Positions 51,316 to 61,681 of a stretch of 64,000 nucleotides of DNA are shown one piece after another. Both the position numbers and the translations under genes were made by a program. Numbering within the stretch: the stretch's first letter is position 1; each line of letters opens with the position of its first letter. A model generated the notes under the pieces. It searched no databases, was not told the DNA's origin, and saw nothing but the letters and a program-made list of their open reading frames with translations. Where the stretch lies: the NCBI RefSeq assembly GCF_016836705.1, contig NZ_JAFCGY010000008.1, forward strand, positions 62,001 to 126,000, written 5' to 3'. Origin of the DNA: Mesorhizobium caraganae (lineage in GTDB: Bacteria > Pseudomonadota > Alphaproteobacteria > Rhizobiales > Rhizobiaceae).

Positions 51316-52731
51316 TTAAGCTGAAGAGGCTTTCGAGAAACCCGCAAACTCGGCGCTGTTGCCGAAAATTTGCTCAAGCTGATCGGGAAGCAGAACCCCC
51401 TCTTCTTCCACGACCTGCCGCAGGTTCCTCTTCCCAGCCAAAGCTCGCTTGGACAACTCAGCTGCTTTGCTGTACCCGATGAGCTTCGCCAAGGGCGTGG
51501 CAAGAACGAGGGATTGGTCGAGCAGGTCCCTGCAACGGTCCAAGTCCACTTCGATCCCGTCCACGCAACGCTGCTTGAAGATCTCCATCCCTCTCGTCAG
51601 CATCCGCATGGATTGCAGGATGTTCAAGACGATTACCGGCTCCATCGCATTCAACTGCAGCTGGCCCGCGCTGGCGGCAAGCGTCACGGTAAGATCGTTG
51701 CCGATCACTTGGAAGCTGAGCTGGTTCATCATCTCCGGGATGACAGGATTGACCTTGCCCGGCATGATGGAAGACCCGGCTTGTACCGGTGGTAGTCGAA
51801 CCTCGCCCAGACCACCAAGCGGTCCGCTGCTCAAGAGGCGCAGATCATTGCAAATTTTTGTGAGCTTGACTGCGATGCGCTTCAGCACACCCGAAAAGGA
51901 GACGAAACCGCCAGTGTCTGATGTAGCCTCGATGAAATTGCGGGCAGCTATGAGCTGAATGCCCGAAATCCTTGAAAGATGGCCGCAGGCGATGCTTGGG
52001 AACCCGCGAGGCACGTTGATCGACGTACCAATCGCCGAACCCCCAAGGTTGATTTCCAACAGCAGTCTCGAAGCCGCTTGAAGCTGAAGGATATCCTCGT
52101 CAATGAGCTCGGCAAAAGCCTCGAACTCCTGGCCTGCTGTCATCGGCACGGCATCCTGAAGCTGGGTCCGGCCGACCTTCAGCGCATTTGCATACTGGAA
52201 CGCTTTTGCCCTGAAGGCGTCGCGCAAGCTGGCCTGCGCCGCCACGAGCCCGTCGCACGCCTGCAACGCTGTCAGGCGGATTGCGGTCGGATAGACGTCG
52301 TTTGTCGATTGGGAGAGGTTGACGTCGTCATTGGGATGAAGCTTCGCGTAGTCGCCTACGGTGGCACCAAGTTTGATCAGCGCCAGGTTCGTCACAACCT
52401 CGTTGACATTCATGTTTGTGGATGTGCCCGCTCCACCTTGCATCATGTCGACGGGAAAGTTCTCTTCGATCCCTCTGAGCTCCACGAGTTCATCACAAGC
52501 GTCCGATATCACTTGCGCCTTTTCCGGCGAGAGCAGTCCGAGCTCCATGTTCGCCAGTGCCGCTGCCTTCTTCACCATGGCCATGGACTGGATGAGTTCA
52601 GGAAAGTCCTTCAGGCGCAGCCCCGACACATCGAAGTTCAGTTCGGCGCGACGGGTATGCACGCCGTAGAGCACGTTGCCAGGGATTGCGAGCGGTCCGA
52701 TCAGATCGGATTCGATGCGTTCAACAGACAT
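51316..52731 (-). CDS. aspA: Aspartate ammonia-lyase
   Basis: 471 aa. Fumarase/aspartase superfamily with HTRRAELNFDVSG near the start, GGAGTSTNMNVNEV, NDVYPTAIRLTAL and the signature GSSIMPGKVNP. The GTSTNMNVNEV and MPGKVNP context favours aspartase over fumarase. It converts aspartate to fumarate and ammonia, the final step that feeds homoserine-derived carbon to the TCA cycle. The ATG at 52731 is preferred over a TTG at 52749. Confidence 0.88.
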   Translation of the reverse strand: MSVERIESDLIGPLAIPGNVLYGVHTRRAELNFDVSGLRLKDFPELIQSMAMVKKAAALANMELGLLSPEKAQVISDACDELVELRGIEENFPVDMMQGGAGTSTNMNVNEVVTNLALIKLGATVGDYAKLHPNDDVNLSQSTNDVYPTAIRLTALQACDGLVAAQASLRDAFRAKAFQYANALKVGRTQLQDAVPMTAGQEFEAFAELIDEDILQLQAASRLLLEINLGGSAIGTSINVPRGFPSIACGHLSRISGIQLIAARNFIEATSDTGGFVSFSGVLKRIAVKLTKICNDLRLLSSGPLGGLGEVRLPPVQAGSSIMPGKVNPVIPEMMNQLSFQVIGNDLTVTLAASAGQLQLNAMEPVIVLNILQSMRMLTRGMEIFKQRCVDGIEVDLDRCRDLLDQSLVLATPLAKLIGYSKAAELSKRALAGKRNLRQVVEEEGVLLPDQLEQIFGNSAEFAGFSKASSA

Positions 52732-52745
52732 CGCTCTTGCCCCGC

Positions 52746-53624
52746 TCAAGACAGGATTCCGGCGTGCAGCATCGCCTGATCGATCGCCTCCTGGACCGGG
52801 AGGCTGACCGTGACCAGCGGCAGTCGCAAGTCCCCGCCCATCCGACCCAGCCGCTGCAATGCATACTTTGGTCCGGCAGGGTTGGTTTCCAGGAAGAGAG
52901 CCCGGTGGAGCGGCATCAGACGGTCCTGCAACTCCAAGGCAGCGGCAAAATCAAAGTTCAAGCAAGCTTGCTGAAAGTCGGCGCACAGGCGGGGGGTGAC
53001 ATTTGCCGTGACTGAGATGCAACCATGTCCTCCGTGCGCCATGTAGCCAAGCGCTGTCCCGTCCTCGCCGGAAAGAAGGTTGAAGTCCCTTCCACAGGCC
53101 ATCCTTTCGAGAGACGGGCGCAGAATGTTGCCTGTCGCGTCCTTGACCCGCGTCACATTTTGGCAGTCCTTATAAATGCGCGCCAACGTTTCGACCTGGA
53201 TATCGACGACGCTTCGCCCGGGAATGTTGTAGACGATGATTGGAACTGTCGCCTCGGCATCGATTGCCTTGAAATGCTGATAGAGGCCTTCCTGGGTCGG
53301 CTTGTTGTAATACGGCGAGACAATCAGCAAGCCGTCGGCTCCAGCCTTTTGCGCATGACGCACAAAGTCGATCGCCTCGTCTGTGCTGTTGGAGCCGGCC
53401 CCAGCAATCACGGGGACCCGGCCCTTGGCTGTTTCGATCGTGATCTCGACAACCTCCTTGTGCTCGGCGTGGCTGAGCGTTGGACTTTCGCCTGTCGTTC
53501 CGCAGGGAACCAATCCGGAGGATCCTTCCTTGATCTGCCAGTCGATGTGGTTGCGCAGGACAACCTTGTCTACACGACCATCAGTGAACGGTGTAACGAG
53601 CGCGGTAATGGAGCCTTTGAACAT
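52746..53624 (-). CDS. dapA: 4-hydroxy-tetrahydrodipicolinate synthase
   Basis: 292 aa. Canonical DapA features are present: GTTGESPTL (Thr pair), Tyr132 in IVYNIPGRS, Arg137, and Schiff-base Lys161 (RVKDATGN). It condenses aspartate semialdehyde with pyruvate. In this operon aspartate semialdehyde is made by the homoserine dehydrogenase gene product, so this copy could draw off excess semialdehyde or act on a related aldehyde. AGAGG precedes the ATG. Confidence 0.88.
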   Translation of the reverse strand: MFKGSITALVTPFTDGRVDKVVLRNHIDWQIKEGSSGLVPCGTTGESPTLSHAEHKEVVEITIETAKGRVPVIAGAGSNSTDEAIDFVRHAQKAGADGLLIVSPYYNKPTQEGLYQHFKAIDAEATVPIIVYNIPGRSVVDIQVETLARIYKDCQNVTRVKDATGNILRPSLERMACGRDFNLLSGEDGTALGYMAHGGHGCISVTANVTPRLCADFQQACLNFDFAAALELQDRLMPLHRALFLETNPAGPKYALQRLGRMGGDLRLPLVTVSLPVQEAIDQAMLHAGILS

Positions 53625-53672
53625 GGAATACCTCTGGATGCGCTGATTGAATGTGCTAGCCGATGGCAGCGG

Positions 53673-55088
53673 TCACCGTCTCAAGCGGTTTATGCACACG
53701 ACCTTGGGCTGCGTCATGTCTTCATAGGCAAACCGCACCCCCTCACGGCCCATGCTGCCATACTTGAAGCCTCCGAACGGCATAGCGTCGAACCGGTAGT
53801 CCGAAGAGTCGTTGATCATGACACCACCAGCCTCGATTTCCTTCGCAGCCTCGAGGGCGCCCTCCAGGTCGTTGGTGAAAATGCCGGCGTGGAGGCTGTA
53901 TTCCGGGCTGTTTGCAAGGACGATCGCATCGGCGAGCTCGTCGAACGGCTCGAGAATAACGATCGGAGCGAAGACCTCCTCGCTCCACGCGTCGCAAGAC
54001 GCGGGAACGCTCTCCAGGACGGTCGGCGGAAAGAGATTGCCGACGGGTTCGTGGCCGCAAAGCAGCGTGGACCCAGCAGCCAGCGCCCGGTCGATCATGG
54101 CGGTAGCGCGACCGACGGCCTTGGTCGATATCATAGGGCCCACGTCGGTATCTGCATCGAGGGGATTGCCAGTCTTGAGCTTTCTTGATGCAGCGACGAA
54201 TTCGATCCTGAACCGATCGTAGATGGGCCGCTGAATCAGGATCCTTTGTGTGCCGATGCAGTTTTGGCCGGCTGCCCAGTAGGCGCCCGACACGCAACTC
54301 TCGACAGCGGCATCGAAGTCGCAATTCTCCATCACGATGACTGGTGCATTGCCGCCGAGATCCATCGCCAGCTTTTTGATGCCTGCGGTCTTTGCTATTG
54401 CCTCGCCGGTGGCGAAGCCGCCGGTGAAGGAGATCATGCGAACATCTTTCGCCGAAACAATAGCCTTCCCCAGCTCAGGTCCGCCAACCGCAACTGTCAC
54501 GATTTCCTCAGGAAGACCGCTCTCGACCAGAACCTCGACGAGCTTGATCGCCGAGAGGGGTGTGAGCTCGGAAGGTTTCAAAAGCACTGCGTTTCCGCCG
54601 GCGATCGCAGGGCCGAGTTTGTGGGCAACCAGGTTGAGAGGGTCATTGTAAGGAGTGATGGCGGCAATGATGCCCAGCGGTTCTCGCGTATACCAGCCTT
54701 GGCGGGACTCTGAGCCCGCGTAGGAGTCGAACGGAATGACTTCGCCGGCGTTGTGTTTGGCCTCGTCGGCGGAAAGTTTCAGCGTGTTGATGCAGCGGGT
54801 CGTCTCTTTGCGCGCCTGGGTGATCGTCTTGCCCGCCTCCTTCACGATAAGCAGCGCGAACTCCTCGCTGGCAGCTTCGATAGCGGCCGCGGCCTTTTCA
54901 AGGATTGCCGACCGCTTGTGCCGGGGGAGGGTCTTTGCGATCTGTGCGCCGCGCTTCGCCCGCCCCAAAAGCGTGTTCACGCTTGCAGCGCCAATTTCCG
55001 GGACCGCTCCGACAACAGAGCCGTCAAAAGGATTGCTGACGACGATTTCTTCAGGAAATGTCGTTTCGCTGAGAGCAAGATTGCGCAT
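53673..55088 (-). CDS. Aldehyde dehydrogenase, candidate aspartate-semialdehyde oxidiser
   Basis: 471 aa. ALDH fold with [11 protein letters not shown] (catalytic Asn), the Cys loop GQNCIGTQR, and [14 protein letters not shown]. The usual LELGG motif reads MDLGGNAP, so the general-base Glu is replaced by Asp. It resembles the SSDH/GAPN-like branch. Its ATG overlaps the homoserine dehydrogenase stop by one base (TAATG). Direct NAD-dependent oxidation of aspartate semialdehyde to aspartate would link the preceding and following steps; this substrate is inferred. Confidence 0.85.
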   Translation of the reverse strand: MRNLALSETTFPEEIVVSNPFDGSVVGAVPEIGAASVNTLLGRAKRGAQIAKTLPRHKRSAILEKAAAAIEAASEEFALLIVKEAGKTITQARKETTRCINTLKLSADEAKHNAGEVIPFDSYAGSESRQGWYTREPLGIIAAITPYNDPLNLVAHKLGPAIAGGNAVLLKPSELTPLSAIKLVEVLVESGLPEEIVTVAVGGPELGKAIVSAKDVRMISFTGGFATGEAIAKTAGIKKLAMDLGGNAPVIVMENCDFDAAVESCVSGAYWAAGQNCIGTQRILIQRPIYDRFRIEFVAASRKLKTGNPLDADTDVGPMISTKAVGRATAMIDRALAAGSTLLCGHEPVGNLFPPTVLESVPASCDAWSEEVFAPIVILEPFDELADAIVLANSPEYSLHAGIFTNDLEGALEAAKEIEAGGVMINDSSDYRFDAMPFGGFKYGSMGREGVRFAYEDMTQPKVVCINRLRR

Positions 55089-56149
55089 TACGCGGCCTCC
55101 TTCACAACAGGCGACGAGGTGGCGGTGTGAATGGCAACGATGTCGGAAAGAAGCGCGTACGCTGTCTCGATCCGGCCGGCGCCCGGGCCGGTGATTGTCA
55201 CAGCGCCCAGCAGCTCGGTGTTCAGCGACACGGCGTTGGTGGCTCCATTCACTGCTGCCAGCGGATGCTCCATGGCAAGCCGTTTCGGCGCGACGCTGCC
55301 AGTAACCTTGCCATCGTCGCCCCGTACAGCTGATCCAATCAGCTTCCAGCGGCTGTTTGCCTTTGCCGCCGCCTCGATGTCGGACAGCGAGAGATCTGAT
55401 ATGCCCTTGCAGGTCACGTCGTCCGGCTTGAGATCTGCCCCCAGCAGCTCGTTAGCCAGAATGACCACTTTGAGGCGTACGTCGAAGCCCTCGACATCGG
55501 CGGTGGGGTCCGCTTCGGCATACCCGAGTTGCTGCGCCTCCTTGACAGCGGAAGCGAAATCCAGACCGCCTTCCATACGGCCGAGCACGAAGTTCGACGT
55601 CCCGTTCAGAATTCCCTCGAAGCCCGTTACTTCAGCGCCAGCGAGGGTTTTCTCAGCCATCCGTATGACTGGGGTTCCGCTCATGACAGAACCTTCGTAC
55701 TCGAAACGAACCCCGTTTGCGCTCGCCAAGGCCTTTAGTTCATGAGCTGCAATCGCCACCGGGCCCTTGTTCGTGGTGATGACATGCTTGCCGGTCTGCA
55801 GGGCCCACCGGCAATGGGAAACTGCGGGCTCGCCATCCTTCGGATTGGTGAAAGTCGCTTCGACAACTATGTCCGCAGGCGCTGTCTTGATGATGGTCTC
55901 ATTGTCTGCTTCCGAGCTTCCGCCCGAAAGTTGCCCAAAGCCGCCTTTTGCAAAGTTCGCTTCGACAAGCGTCTTGGCATCAAGGCCGTTGGGTGAAACG
56001 ACTGAACCCAGATAGAGGTCGCTGACTGCGACGATGTTCAAACGGAAGCCCAGATCGCGCTCCCACAGGTGGTTTTTCGTTGCGATGAGTTCGGCCAAAG
56101 CGCGGTTAACGCCGCCGAAGCCGATCAGGGCGATGTTGTAGATTGTCAT
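55088..56149 (-). CDS. hom: Homoserine dehydrogenase, short form
   Basis: 353 aa. It has an N-terminal Rossmann motif [24 protein letters not shown], and the family signature [17 protein letters not shown] with [17 protein letters not shown]. It lacks the C-terminal ACT domain that gives threonine feedback in biosynthetic enzymes, as expected for a catabolic copy oxidising homoserine to aspartate semialdehyde. The ATG at 56147-56149 has GGAGGACCGTC upstream; the long upstream frame is not used. Confidence 0.9.
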   Translation of the reverse strand: MTIYNIALIGFGGVNRALAELIATKNHLWERDLGFRLNIVAVSDLYLGSVVSPNGLDAKTLVEANFAKGGFGQLSGGSSEADNETIIKTAPADIVVEATFTNPKDGEPAVSHCRWALQTGKHVITTNKGPVAIAAHELKALASANGVRFEYEGSVMSGTPVIRMAEKTLAGAEVTGFEGILNGTSNFVLGRMEGGLDFASAVKEAQQLGYAEADPTADVEGFDVRLKVVILANELLGADLKPDDVTCKGISDLSLSDIEAAAKANSRWKLIGSAVRGDDGKVTGSVAPKRLAMEHPLAAVNGATNAVSLNTELLGAVTITGPGAGRIETAYALLSDIVAIHTATSSPVVKEAA

Positions 56150-56431
56150 GACGGTCCTCCGGTGAAGGTCTAGATTCCGCGATTGTGAGGTGCGGACCGC
56201 CAAGCCGGAAGCAGGCAAACGGACCAAACTGCTGCGCATGTTGCTCAATCTGCTGCCCGTCTTGGACGCCAGTGCGAGGCTGCTTGGAGCACTGATCGGC
56301 TTGGACAGAGGAGTTATGTCAGATTGCATCCGGGGGCCGGAGGATGTCTCGTTCCGGCGAACCCTCCGGGCCATGAGCGAAGACAGCGTCGTGAATAGCG
56401 CGCGAGGGGCAATTCACGACGCATACAAACT

Positions 56432-57658
56432 TTAAGCTTGGTCGCTGCCAGTCCCGACTGACATTTCCTCGAGGGCGTTTTTGATGTCGGCGATGAGGTC
56501 CTCGGGGTCTTCGAGACCGATCGAAAGACGCAGGTGGCCATACTTCTGGAAGTTGGGCGGATAGCGATCGGAGCCGCCGCGGCCGCTGCCGCCGACGTGA
56601 ACGATCAGGCTCTCGTCGTGACCGAGCGAAACGGCGGAGGTGATCACCTTCAGATTTGCGACGAACCGATTTTGTGTATCGGGATCGCCTTCGAGCGCGA
56701 AGGCCATCATCGCACCATAGCCCTTGCCGGCGAACTGTTTTTTCGCCAACTGGTGCTGGTCGTGGCTTTCGAGGCCGGGATAGGCGACATAAGCGACGCG
56801 CTTGTCGGTGGCGAGGTACTGAGCAACAAGCTCCGCGCTCGACAACTGCTGCCTGAGGCGAAGCGGCAAGGTGACCGAGCCGCGCGTGATCAACCAGGCA
56901 TTGAAGGGGGAGATCGTCCCCCCCAAATCGACCAGGGCGTCTGCCTTGACGTGATGGATGAGTTCCTTTGAGCCGATGACGACGCCGCCCATCGCATCGC
57001 CATGGCCGTTGATGTACTTGGTCAGCGAATGCATGACGAGATCCGCTCCCAGCGCCAGCGGCCGGAAGAAGGGCGGAGGGGTGAAGGTCGAGTCCACGCT
57101 CAGTAAAGCGCCGGCTTGCTTGGCGATCGAGACCAGGGTTGCGATATCGGCGACCTTCGTGGTCGGGTTTGCGATCGTTTCGGTATGGATCAACCTGGTG
57201 TTCGGCCGCACGGCGGCTCTCACTGCGTCCATGTCCCCCATGTCGACGAACGTCGCCTCGATCTGGTAGCGCTGCGGCAGCAGTTCGCCAAAGAGACGCC
57301 AAACCGCCTGATAGGTGACATCGCCGACGATCACGTGGTCGCCAGTCTTCAGGAAGGTGAAGAAGACGGCGTGGAGGGCTGCGATGCCGGTCGCAAAAAC
57401 GGCAGCATCCTCGCCGCCTTCGAGTGCTGCCAGCTTACGCTGCAGGCAAATCTGGTTGTGGCCGGAATTGCGCGTATAGGACAAGGTTTCGGTGTCGGAC
57501 CAGTCCATGGTGGAAGGGTCATAAGGAAGGAGATAGGAATTGGCCATGACGATCGGCGTGCGAACGGCACCGGACGTCTTGTCGATCTCATTGCCGCCAT
57601 GGACCGATAGCGTATTGACTGACAGTGTCGAAAGCTTGTGCTTGTCTGGTCTGGACAT
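56432..57658 (-). CDS. PLP gamma-lyase, candidate canavanine gamma-lyase
   Basis: 408 aa. Cys/Met metabolism fold with PLP Lys214 (HSLTKYINGHGD), Asp189 (SVDSTF) and a divergent loop SYTRNSGHNQICLQRKLAAL in place of YGRxxNPT. Canavanine gamma-lyases of Rhizobiales and pseudomonads split canavanine to homoserine and hydroxyguanidine. The operon supplies a B3/B4 editing-type protein, an amino-acid importer and a route from homoserine to fumarate, which supports that role. It follows the permease genes by 28 bp. A methionine- or cystathionine-type activity cannot be ruled out from sequence alone. Confidence 0.82.
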   Translation of the reverse strand: MSRPDKHKLSTLSVNTLSVHGGNEIDKTSGAVRTPIVMANSYLLPYDPSTMDWSDTETLSYTRNSGHNQICLQRKLAALEGGEDAAVFATGIAALHAVFFTFLKTGDHVIVGDVTYQAVWRLFGELLPQRYQIEATFVDMGDMDAVRAAVRPNTRLIHTETIANPTTKVADIATLVSIAKQAGALLSVDSTFTPPPFFRPLALGADLVMHSLTKYINGHGDAMGGVVIGSKELIHHVKADALVDLGGTISPFNAWLITRGSVTLPLRLRQQLSSAELVAQYLATDKRVAYVAYPGLESHDQHQLAKKQFAGKGYGAMMAFALEGDPDTQNRFVANLKVITSAVSLGHDESLIVHVGGSGRGGSDRYPPNFQKYGHLRLSIGLEDPEDLIADIKNALEEMSVGTGSDQA

Positions 57659-57686
57659 TGAATAACCTCTCTATTTATTGAGTGTC

Positions 57687-58388
57687 TTAAATACTGTGTT
57701 GCCGCTGGACCGGCACGGTTTTTTCCAGTTTCTGGAAGGCCTGGGTGATTGCGAAGGTTAGGCCAACGTAAAAGAGGGTGACGAGGAGGAGCGGCTCGTA
57801 AATCAGGAGCGTATCTTGGCGGATCTTGTAGGCGGCGCCATAGAGATCCATGACCGTCACCGAAAATACGATCGGGGTGGCCTTGAGCTGAAGGATGACC
57901 TCCCCAGCAAACGTCGGCAGTCCGATCCGAATAGCTCTCGGCAGCCAGATCCGGCGCAGGATCATTCTCGCAGACATGCCGACTGCCCTAGCCGCTTCAA
58001 GCTCCCCCTTCGGCACAGCCAACATCGCGCCCCGGAGAATCTCCCCTTGATAGGCAGCAAAGTTCAGCGTGAGGGCCAGCGCTGCAAAGAACAATCCCTC
58101 ACGCATGACAGGCCAGAGAAAGCTAGCCCTAAGCCCGGGGATATAAGGAAGATACGAGCCGAGGCCGTAATAGATAAGCCACAGCTGGATCAGCAAAGGA
58201 GTGCCACGGAAGAATGTGCAGTAGCCTCGGGAAATCCATCGGACGATTGCGTTATCGCCTACCTGCGATACCGCGAGAATTATTGCCAGTGAAAATCCGA
58301 AAACGACAGAGATAACCAGCAATACGCATGTGAGAAAAGCACCATGCAACAGCAGGTCTCTGTATTCCAAAACCCAGCCGAATTCCAT
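57687..58388 (-). CDS. Polar amino-acid ABC permease
   Basis: 233 aa, HisM/GlnP type with about five membrane helices. The EAA loop is LEAARAVGMSARMILRRIWLP and the family's QLWLIYYGLG lies in the first half. GGGAGGCGGAG precedes the ATG. It pairs with the permease at 58400-59122 to form the membrane channel of the importer. Confidence 0.92.
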   Translation of the reverse strand: MEFGWVLEYRDLLLHGAFLTCVLLVISVVFGFSLAIILAVSQVGDNAIVRWISRGYCTFFRGTPLLIQLWLIYYGLGSYLPYIPGLRASFLWPVMREGLFFAALALTLNFAAYQGEILRGAMLAVPKGELEAARAVGMSARMILRRIWLPRAIRIGLPTFAGEVILQLKATPIVFSVTVMDLYGAAYKIRQDTLLIYEPLLLVTLFYVGLTFAITQAFQKLEKTVPVQRQHSI

Positions 58389-58399
58389 CTCCGCCTCCC

Positions 58400-59122
58400 T
58401 TACGATAGCGGTCTTTGCCCGCGGCGGAAGTAAGCTTCAAGCGCGGAGAAAAGCGTGTTTGAGACGATTGTGATGACCAGGTAGAGCGCGGCAGCGGCCA
58501 GAAAGAAAAGCATATATTGCTTCGTGTTGCTGGCAGCGACACGGGCCGCGAGAGCCAGTTCCTGGTATCCGACGACTGCGATAAGGGCACTGTCCTTGAT
58601 GACAGACATCCACAGGTTTGCAAAACCGGGCAGGGCATTCGGGATAAGAGCAGGCAGTATGATCCTGCGGAAACGCAGTGCAGGGCGCATTCCGAACGCT
58701 TTGGCTGCTTCGAGCTGTCCGACCGGAATTGCAAGGATCGCCCCGCGCAGCACCTCTGTCATATAGGCCCCTTGAACGAATCCCAGGACCGCGACCGCCG
58801 CGACAAGGCCATTGACCTCGATCGGACCCAAGTCTGCCGCAGCGAGGAGCCGATTCAGGCCATCGGTCCCCGCATAGTACAACGCCACTATGAGAATGAG
58901 TTCCGGCACCGCCCTTACGATCGTCGTATAGGCGTTGAAGAGGTACTGAAGCGGTCGAAAACCGCTCAGCTTGCCAAGAGCGCCGCCCAGTCCCAACGCC
59001 ATGCCGACCAAATACGCGCCAAATGAGATCAACAGGGTCGCCAACGCTCCAACAAGCAACACACCGCCCCAGCCAGGAGGCGATATGGATAGCAGTTGCA
59101 GAACCGAATTGGAGGGATTCAT
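58400..59122 (-). CDS. Polar amino-acid ABC permease
   Basis: 240 aa, HisQ-like. Membrane helices include VLLVGALATLLISFGAYLVG and LILIVALYYAG, with the EAA loop LEAAKAFGMRPALRFRRIILP. It is 11 bp upstream of its partner gene. With the binding protein and ATPase it forms a complete PAAT-type importer for a polar or basic amino acid. Confidence 0.92.
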   Translation of the reverse strand: MNPSNSVLQLLSISPPGWGGVLLVGALATLLISFGAYLVGMALGLGGALGKLSGFRPLQYLFNAYTTIVRAVPELILIVALYYAGTDGLNRLLAAADLGPIEVNGLVAAVAVLGFVQGAYMTEVLRGAILAIPVGQLEAAKAFGMRPALRFRRIILPALIPNALPGFANLWMSVIKDSALIAVVGYQELALAARVAASNTKQYMLFFLAAAALYLVITIVSNTLFSALEAYFRRGQRPLS

Positions 59123-59195
59123 GGGAAGCCTTCGCTAATGGGAGTGGCAGATTTGCCGCCAATGGCCGGCGGCAAACCTGCCATCTTCTCAGTGC

Positions 59196-59957
59196 TCAAT
59201 AGGGGTCGTAGTCGAAGTACTTCTTGCTGAATTCGGCGTATTTGCCGCTTGCCCTGACGGCTTTGATCGCACCATTCAGCTTTTCACGAAGTTCGTCGTC
59301 ACCCTTGCGCACTCCTCCGCCGACGCCGGCGCCGAGAATGGCGTCGTCAGGTTCGACATTGCCCTTGAATTCGCAGCATCCCTTGCCGAGGTCCGTTGTG
59401 AGGAACTCCTTCAGCGGCCCGGTGTCTGCGAAAACGTAGTCGATCCGCCCTGACGCCAGATCTTGGAAGGATTCATCGACCGTGGAATAGCTCCTCTCGG
59501 TCGCGACATCGCTGAGGTGCTTCTTGAAGTACATCGAGTGCGTCGTCGAAACAGCAATCCCGATTGTCTTTCCCTTCAATTGCTCGGGCGCAACGCCCAT
59601 GACCCCATCCTTAGGGCCGACTATGCCAGCTAGCGCCGAGTAATATTTGTCCGTGAAATCGATGCGCTTCTTGCGCTCGTCGGTGATCGACATCGAGGAC
59701 CAGATCACATCGATCTTCTTGCTCTCCAGAGCTGGAATGAGCCCGTCCCAGGCGACATCAACTATGGTGCACTTTTCCTTCAGGTCCTGACAGACAGCGT
59801 CCATCAGATCGATCTCCCAGCCAATCGCCTTACCGGACGCGTCCTTTGTGGTGTAGGGCGGATAGGCCTCGTTGACGATGCCAAAGCGAATCTCGGCATG
59901 CGCGTTCGCCGTGAACATGAAAGCCGCGAGGGCCAGAGCTTTTCCCAAATGCTTCAT
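59196..59957 (-). CDS. Periplasmic amino-acid-binding protein
   Basis: 253 aa. A signal peptide (MKHLGKALALAAFMFTANAHA) precedes a PBPb domain: RFGIVNEAYPPYTTKDASGK, GWEIDLMDAVCQ, VDVAWDGLIPALESKKIDVIWSSMSIT, and ending YAEFSKKYFDYDPY. This is the lysine/arginine/ornithine class, consistent with an arginine analogue such as canavanine. The motif DGLIPALESKKID is typical. AAAGGGG precedes the start. Confidence 0.9.
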   Translation of the reverse strand: MKHLGKALALAAFMFTANAHAEIRFGIVNEAYPPYTTKDASGKAIGWEIDLMDAVCQDLKEKCTIVDVAWDGLIPALESKKIDVIWSSMSITDERKKRIDFTDKYYSALAGIVGPKDGVMGVAPEQLKGKTIGIAVSTTHSMYFKKHLSDVATERSYSTVDESFQDLASGRIDYVFADTGPLKEFLTTDLGKGCCEFKGNVEPDDAILGAGVGGGVRKGDDELREKLNGAIKAVRASGKYAEFSKKYFDYDPY

Positions 59958-59992
59958 TTGCGTTCCCCTTTGCTGTTGGGATGGTGGAGTGA

Positions 59993-60775
59993 CTAGTGCG
60001 AACCGGCTGCAACAAACTCCTTGCAGCGAGCGCTGGTGGGTGCACCGAAGACCTGGGCAGGCGGACCAACTTCCTCCACCTGGCCACGGTGCAAAAACAT
60101 GACGCGGGTTGAAACGTCGCGCGCGAACTTCATCTCGTGTGTGACCAGCACCATGGTGCGGCCTTCTTCCGCGAGGCCGCGGATGACCTTCAGCACCTCG
60201 CCGACGAGTTCCGGATCGAGAGCTGACGTCGGTTCATCGAACAGCATGACGGAAGGATCGACGCACAGGGCGCGCGCGATGGATGCGCGTTGCTGCTGGC
60301 CGCCAGAGAGAAATGCGGGATAAGCGTCCTTCTTGTCGTAGAGGCCGACCTTGGCTAGCAGAGCTTCGGCTTTCTCGATCGCCACATTCCGGTCGACGCC
60401 CAGCACATGCACGGGGGCTTCGATGACATTTTGAAGAATGGTCATGTGGGGCCACAGGTTGAAGCTCTGGAAGACCATTCCAAGGCCGCTTCTGAGCCTC
60501 TCAATCTGCCGCCAGTTTGCGGGATGGCATTTCCCATCCCGCCCGGTACGGAATGCCACCTCTTCTCCGTTTATCTGGAAGGTTCCTCGGTCGGGGATTT
60601 CGAGGAAGTTGATGCAGCGCAGGAACGTGCTTTTTCCCGAGCCCGAGGAACCGATGATCGAAACGACGTCGCCTTTTTCCGCGGCGAGGGAAATGCCCTT
60701 CAGCACCTCGTGATTCCCAAAGCTCTTGTGAACGTTCTTCACGAGCAGGGCGGGCGTGGATGTCTCGTTGCGCAT
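59993..60775 (-). CDS. Polar amino-acid ABC importer ATPase
   Basis: 260 aa. Walker A is GSSGSGKST, the signature LSGGQQQRASIARAL, Walker B VMLFDEP, and the H-loop LVTHEMKFAR. The RDGKCHPANWRQIERLRSGLGMVFQSFNLWPHMT insertion is the HisP-type pattern. The ATG at 60775 gives a better distance to GAGG than the adjacent ATG at 60778. It heads the transport part of the operon. Confidence 0.92.
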   Translation of the reverse strand: MRNETSTPALLVKNVHKSFGNHEVLKGISLAAEKGDVVSIIGSSGSGKSTFLRCINFLEIPDRGTFQINGEEVAFRTGRDGKCHPANWRQIERLRSGLGMVFQSFNLWPHMTILQNVIEAPVHVLGVDRNVAIEKAEALLAKVGLYDKKDAYPAFLSGGQQQRASIARALCVDPSVMLFDEPTSALDPELVGEVLKVIRGLAEEGRTMVLVTHEMKFARDVSTRVMFLHRGQVEEVGPPAQVFGAPTSARCKEFVAAGSH

Positions 60776-60965
60776 CATAACCTCATTGCATTGCGACGGC
60801 CGCCTGCTGCTTTGCAGGCATGGCTCCGCCATTGCCGCGTTTGCGCGCGGGGAAGATATTTCGCGACTGGTCAGGGGAAGGAACTGCGCGCGAACAGCCG
60901 CTCAGGCGGCGTCGGAACGCCGCACGTTGCGTGACTGATTTTCTGGGTGGGTCGTCGGCCGCCGA

Positions 60966-61655
60966 TTATTGGCCGGCGGCAACCCGGTGTTTGTAGATCT
61001 CACATCCTGGCGCCAATTGTCTTAGACCGCCAACCAGCATGTTGCCTGCCTCATCGAGTTCCTCCTCCGGCATCGTTGCCAAGCTTTCCAAAATGAACCA
61101 CATCCGGCCGCCAACGGTGTCCAGCCGTGTGCGTGTACCCTGTCGCCAGTTCCACCGACGACATGTCACGCCCAGATCATCCCGCCAGACCACTTCTCCC
61201 TTGGCAGGATATTCAACGATTGCCTCGCCGTTCATAACCGTGTCGAAGACCTCGGTTCCGTCGGCGACCGACAATCTCGGCTTGCCCACATAGGCATCGA
61301 AGTTCTCGCCACCGACTGGAATGGCAAAGCGCAGGCTCACGGCGTTGTAGAGGTCGACAACTGGATTGATCGATGGGATGCGACCATCCTTCTCTACTCG
61401 CTTTCTCAAGGCTTGGGCAGAACAAGGTGTCCGGTTTGGTTTCGCGCCGAAGCGACTATATGCTTCAGCCCAACTGGCCATATGTGCCTCTCCCCAGGAT
61501 GGTCCGCCGGAGGATACGAAATCGCACGCACTCGGCAGAAGATCGGGATCGATTCGTCCCTTCCTGGCGACATTGGCATCGACAAAGATGCTGATTGCCC
61601 GGAAGTCAGGGGCAATACCCGCAATCCCTTTATCTATTACCGGAAAACCGTCCAT
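60966..61655 (-). CDS. B3/B4-domain protein, candidate canavanyl-tRNA deacylase
   Basis: 229 aa. It has the free-standing B3/B4 fold related to the editing domain of PheRS beta: PDFRAISIFVDANV, then SWAEAYSRFGAKPNRTPCSAQ and PSINPVVDLYNAVSLRFAIPVGGEN, FDTVMNGEAIVEYPAKGEVVWRDD, and NWRQGTRTRL. In canavanine-using bacteria a protein of this type (CtdA) hydrolyses canavanyl-tRNAArg. Its place next to the importer and gamma-lyase fits that role. The start at 61655 has AGAGGGAC immediately upstream; an ATG at 61679 has no ribosome site. Confidence 0.82.
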   Translation of the reverse strand: MDGFPVIDKGIAGIAPDFRAISIFVDANVARKGRIDPDLLPSACDFVSSGGPSWGEAHMASWAEAYSRFGAKPNRTPCSAQALRKRVEKDGRIPSINPVVDLYNAVSLRFAIPVGGENFDAYVGKPRLSVADGTEVFDTVMNGEAIVEYPAKGEVVWRDDLGVTCRRWNWRQGTRTRLDTVGGRMWFILESLATMPEEELDEAGNMLVGGLRQLAPGCEIYKHRVAAGQ

Positions 61656-61681
61656 GTCCCTCTGGCTCTCATTGACCATTT

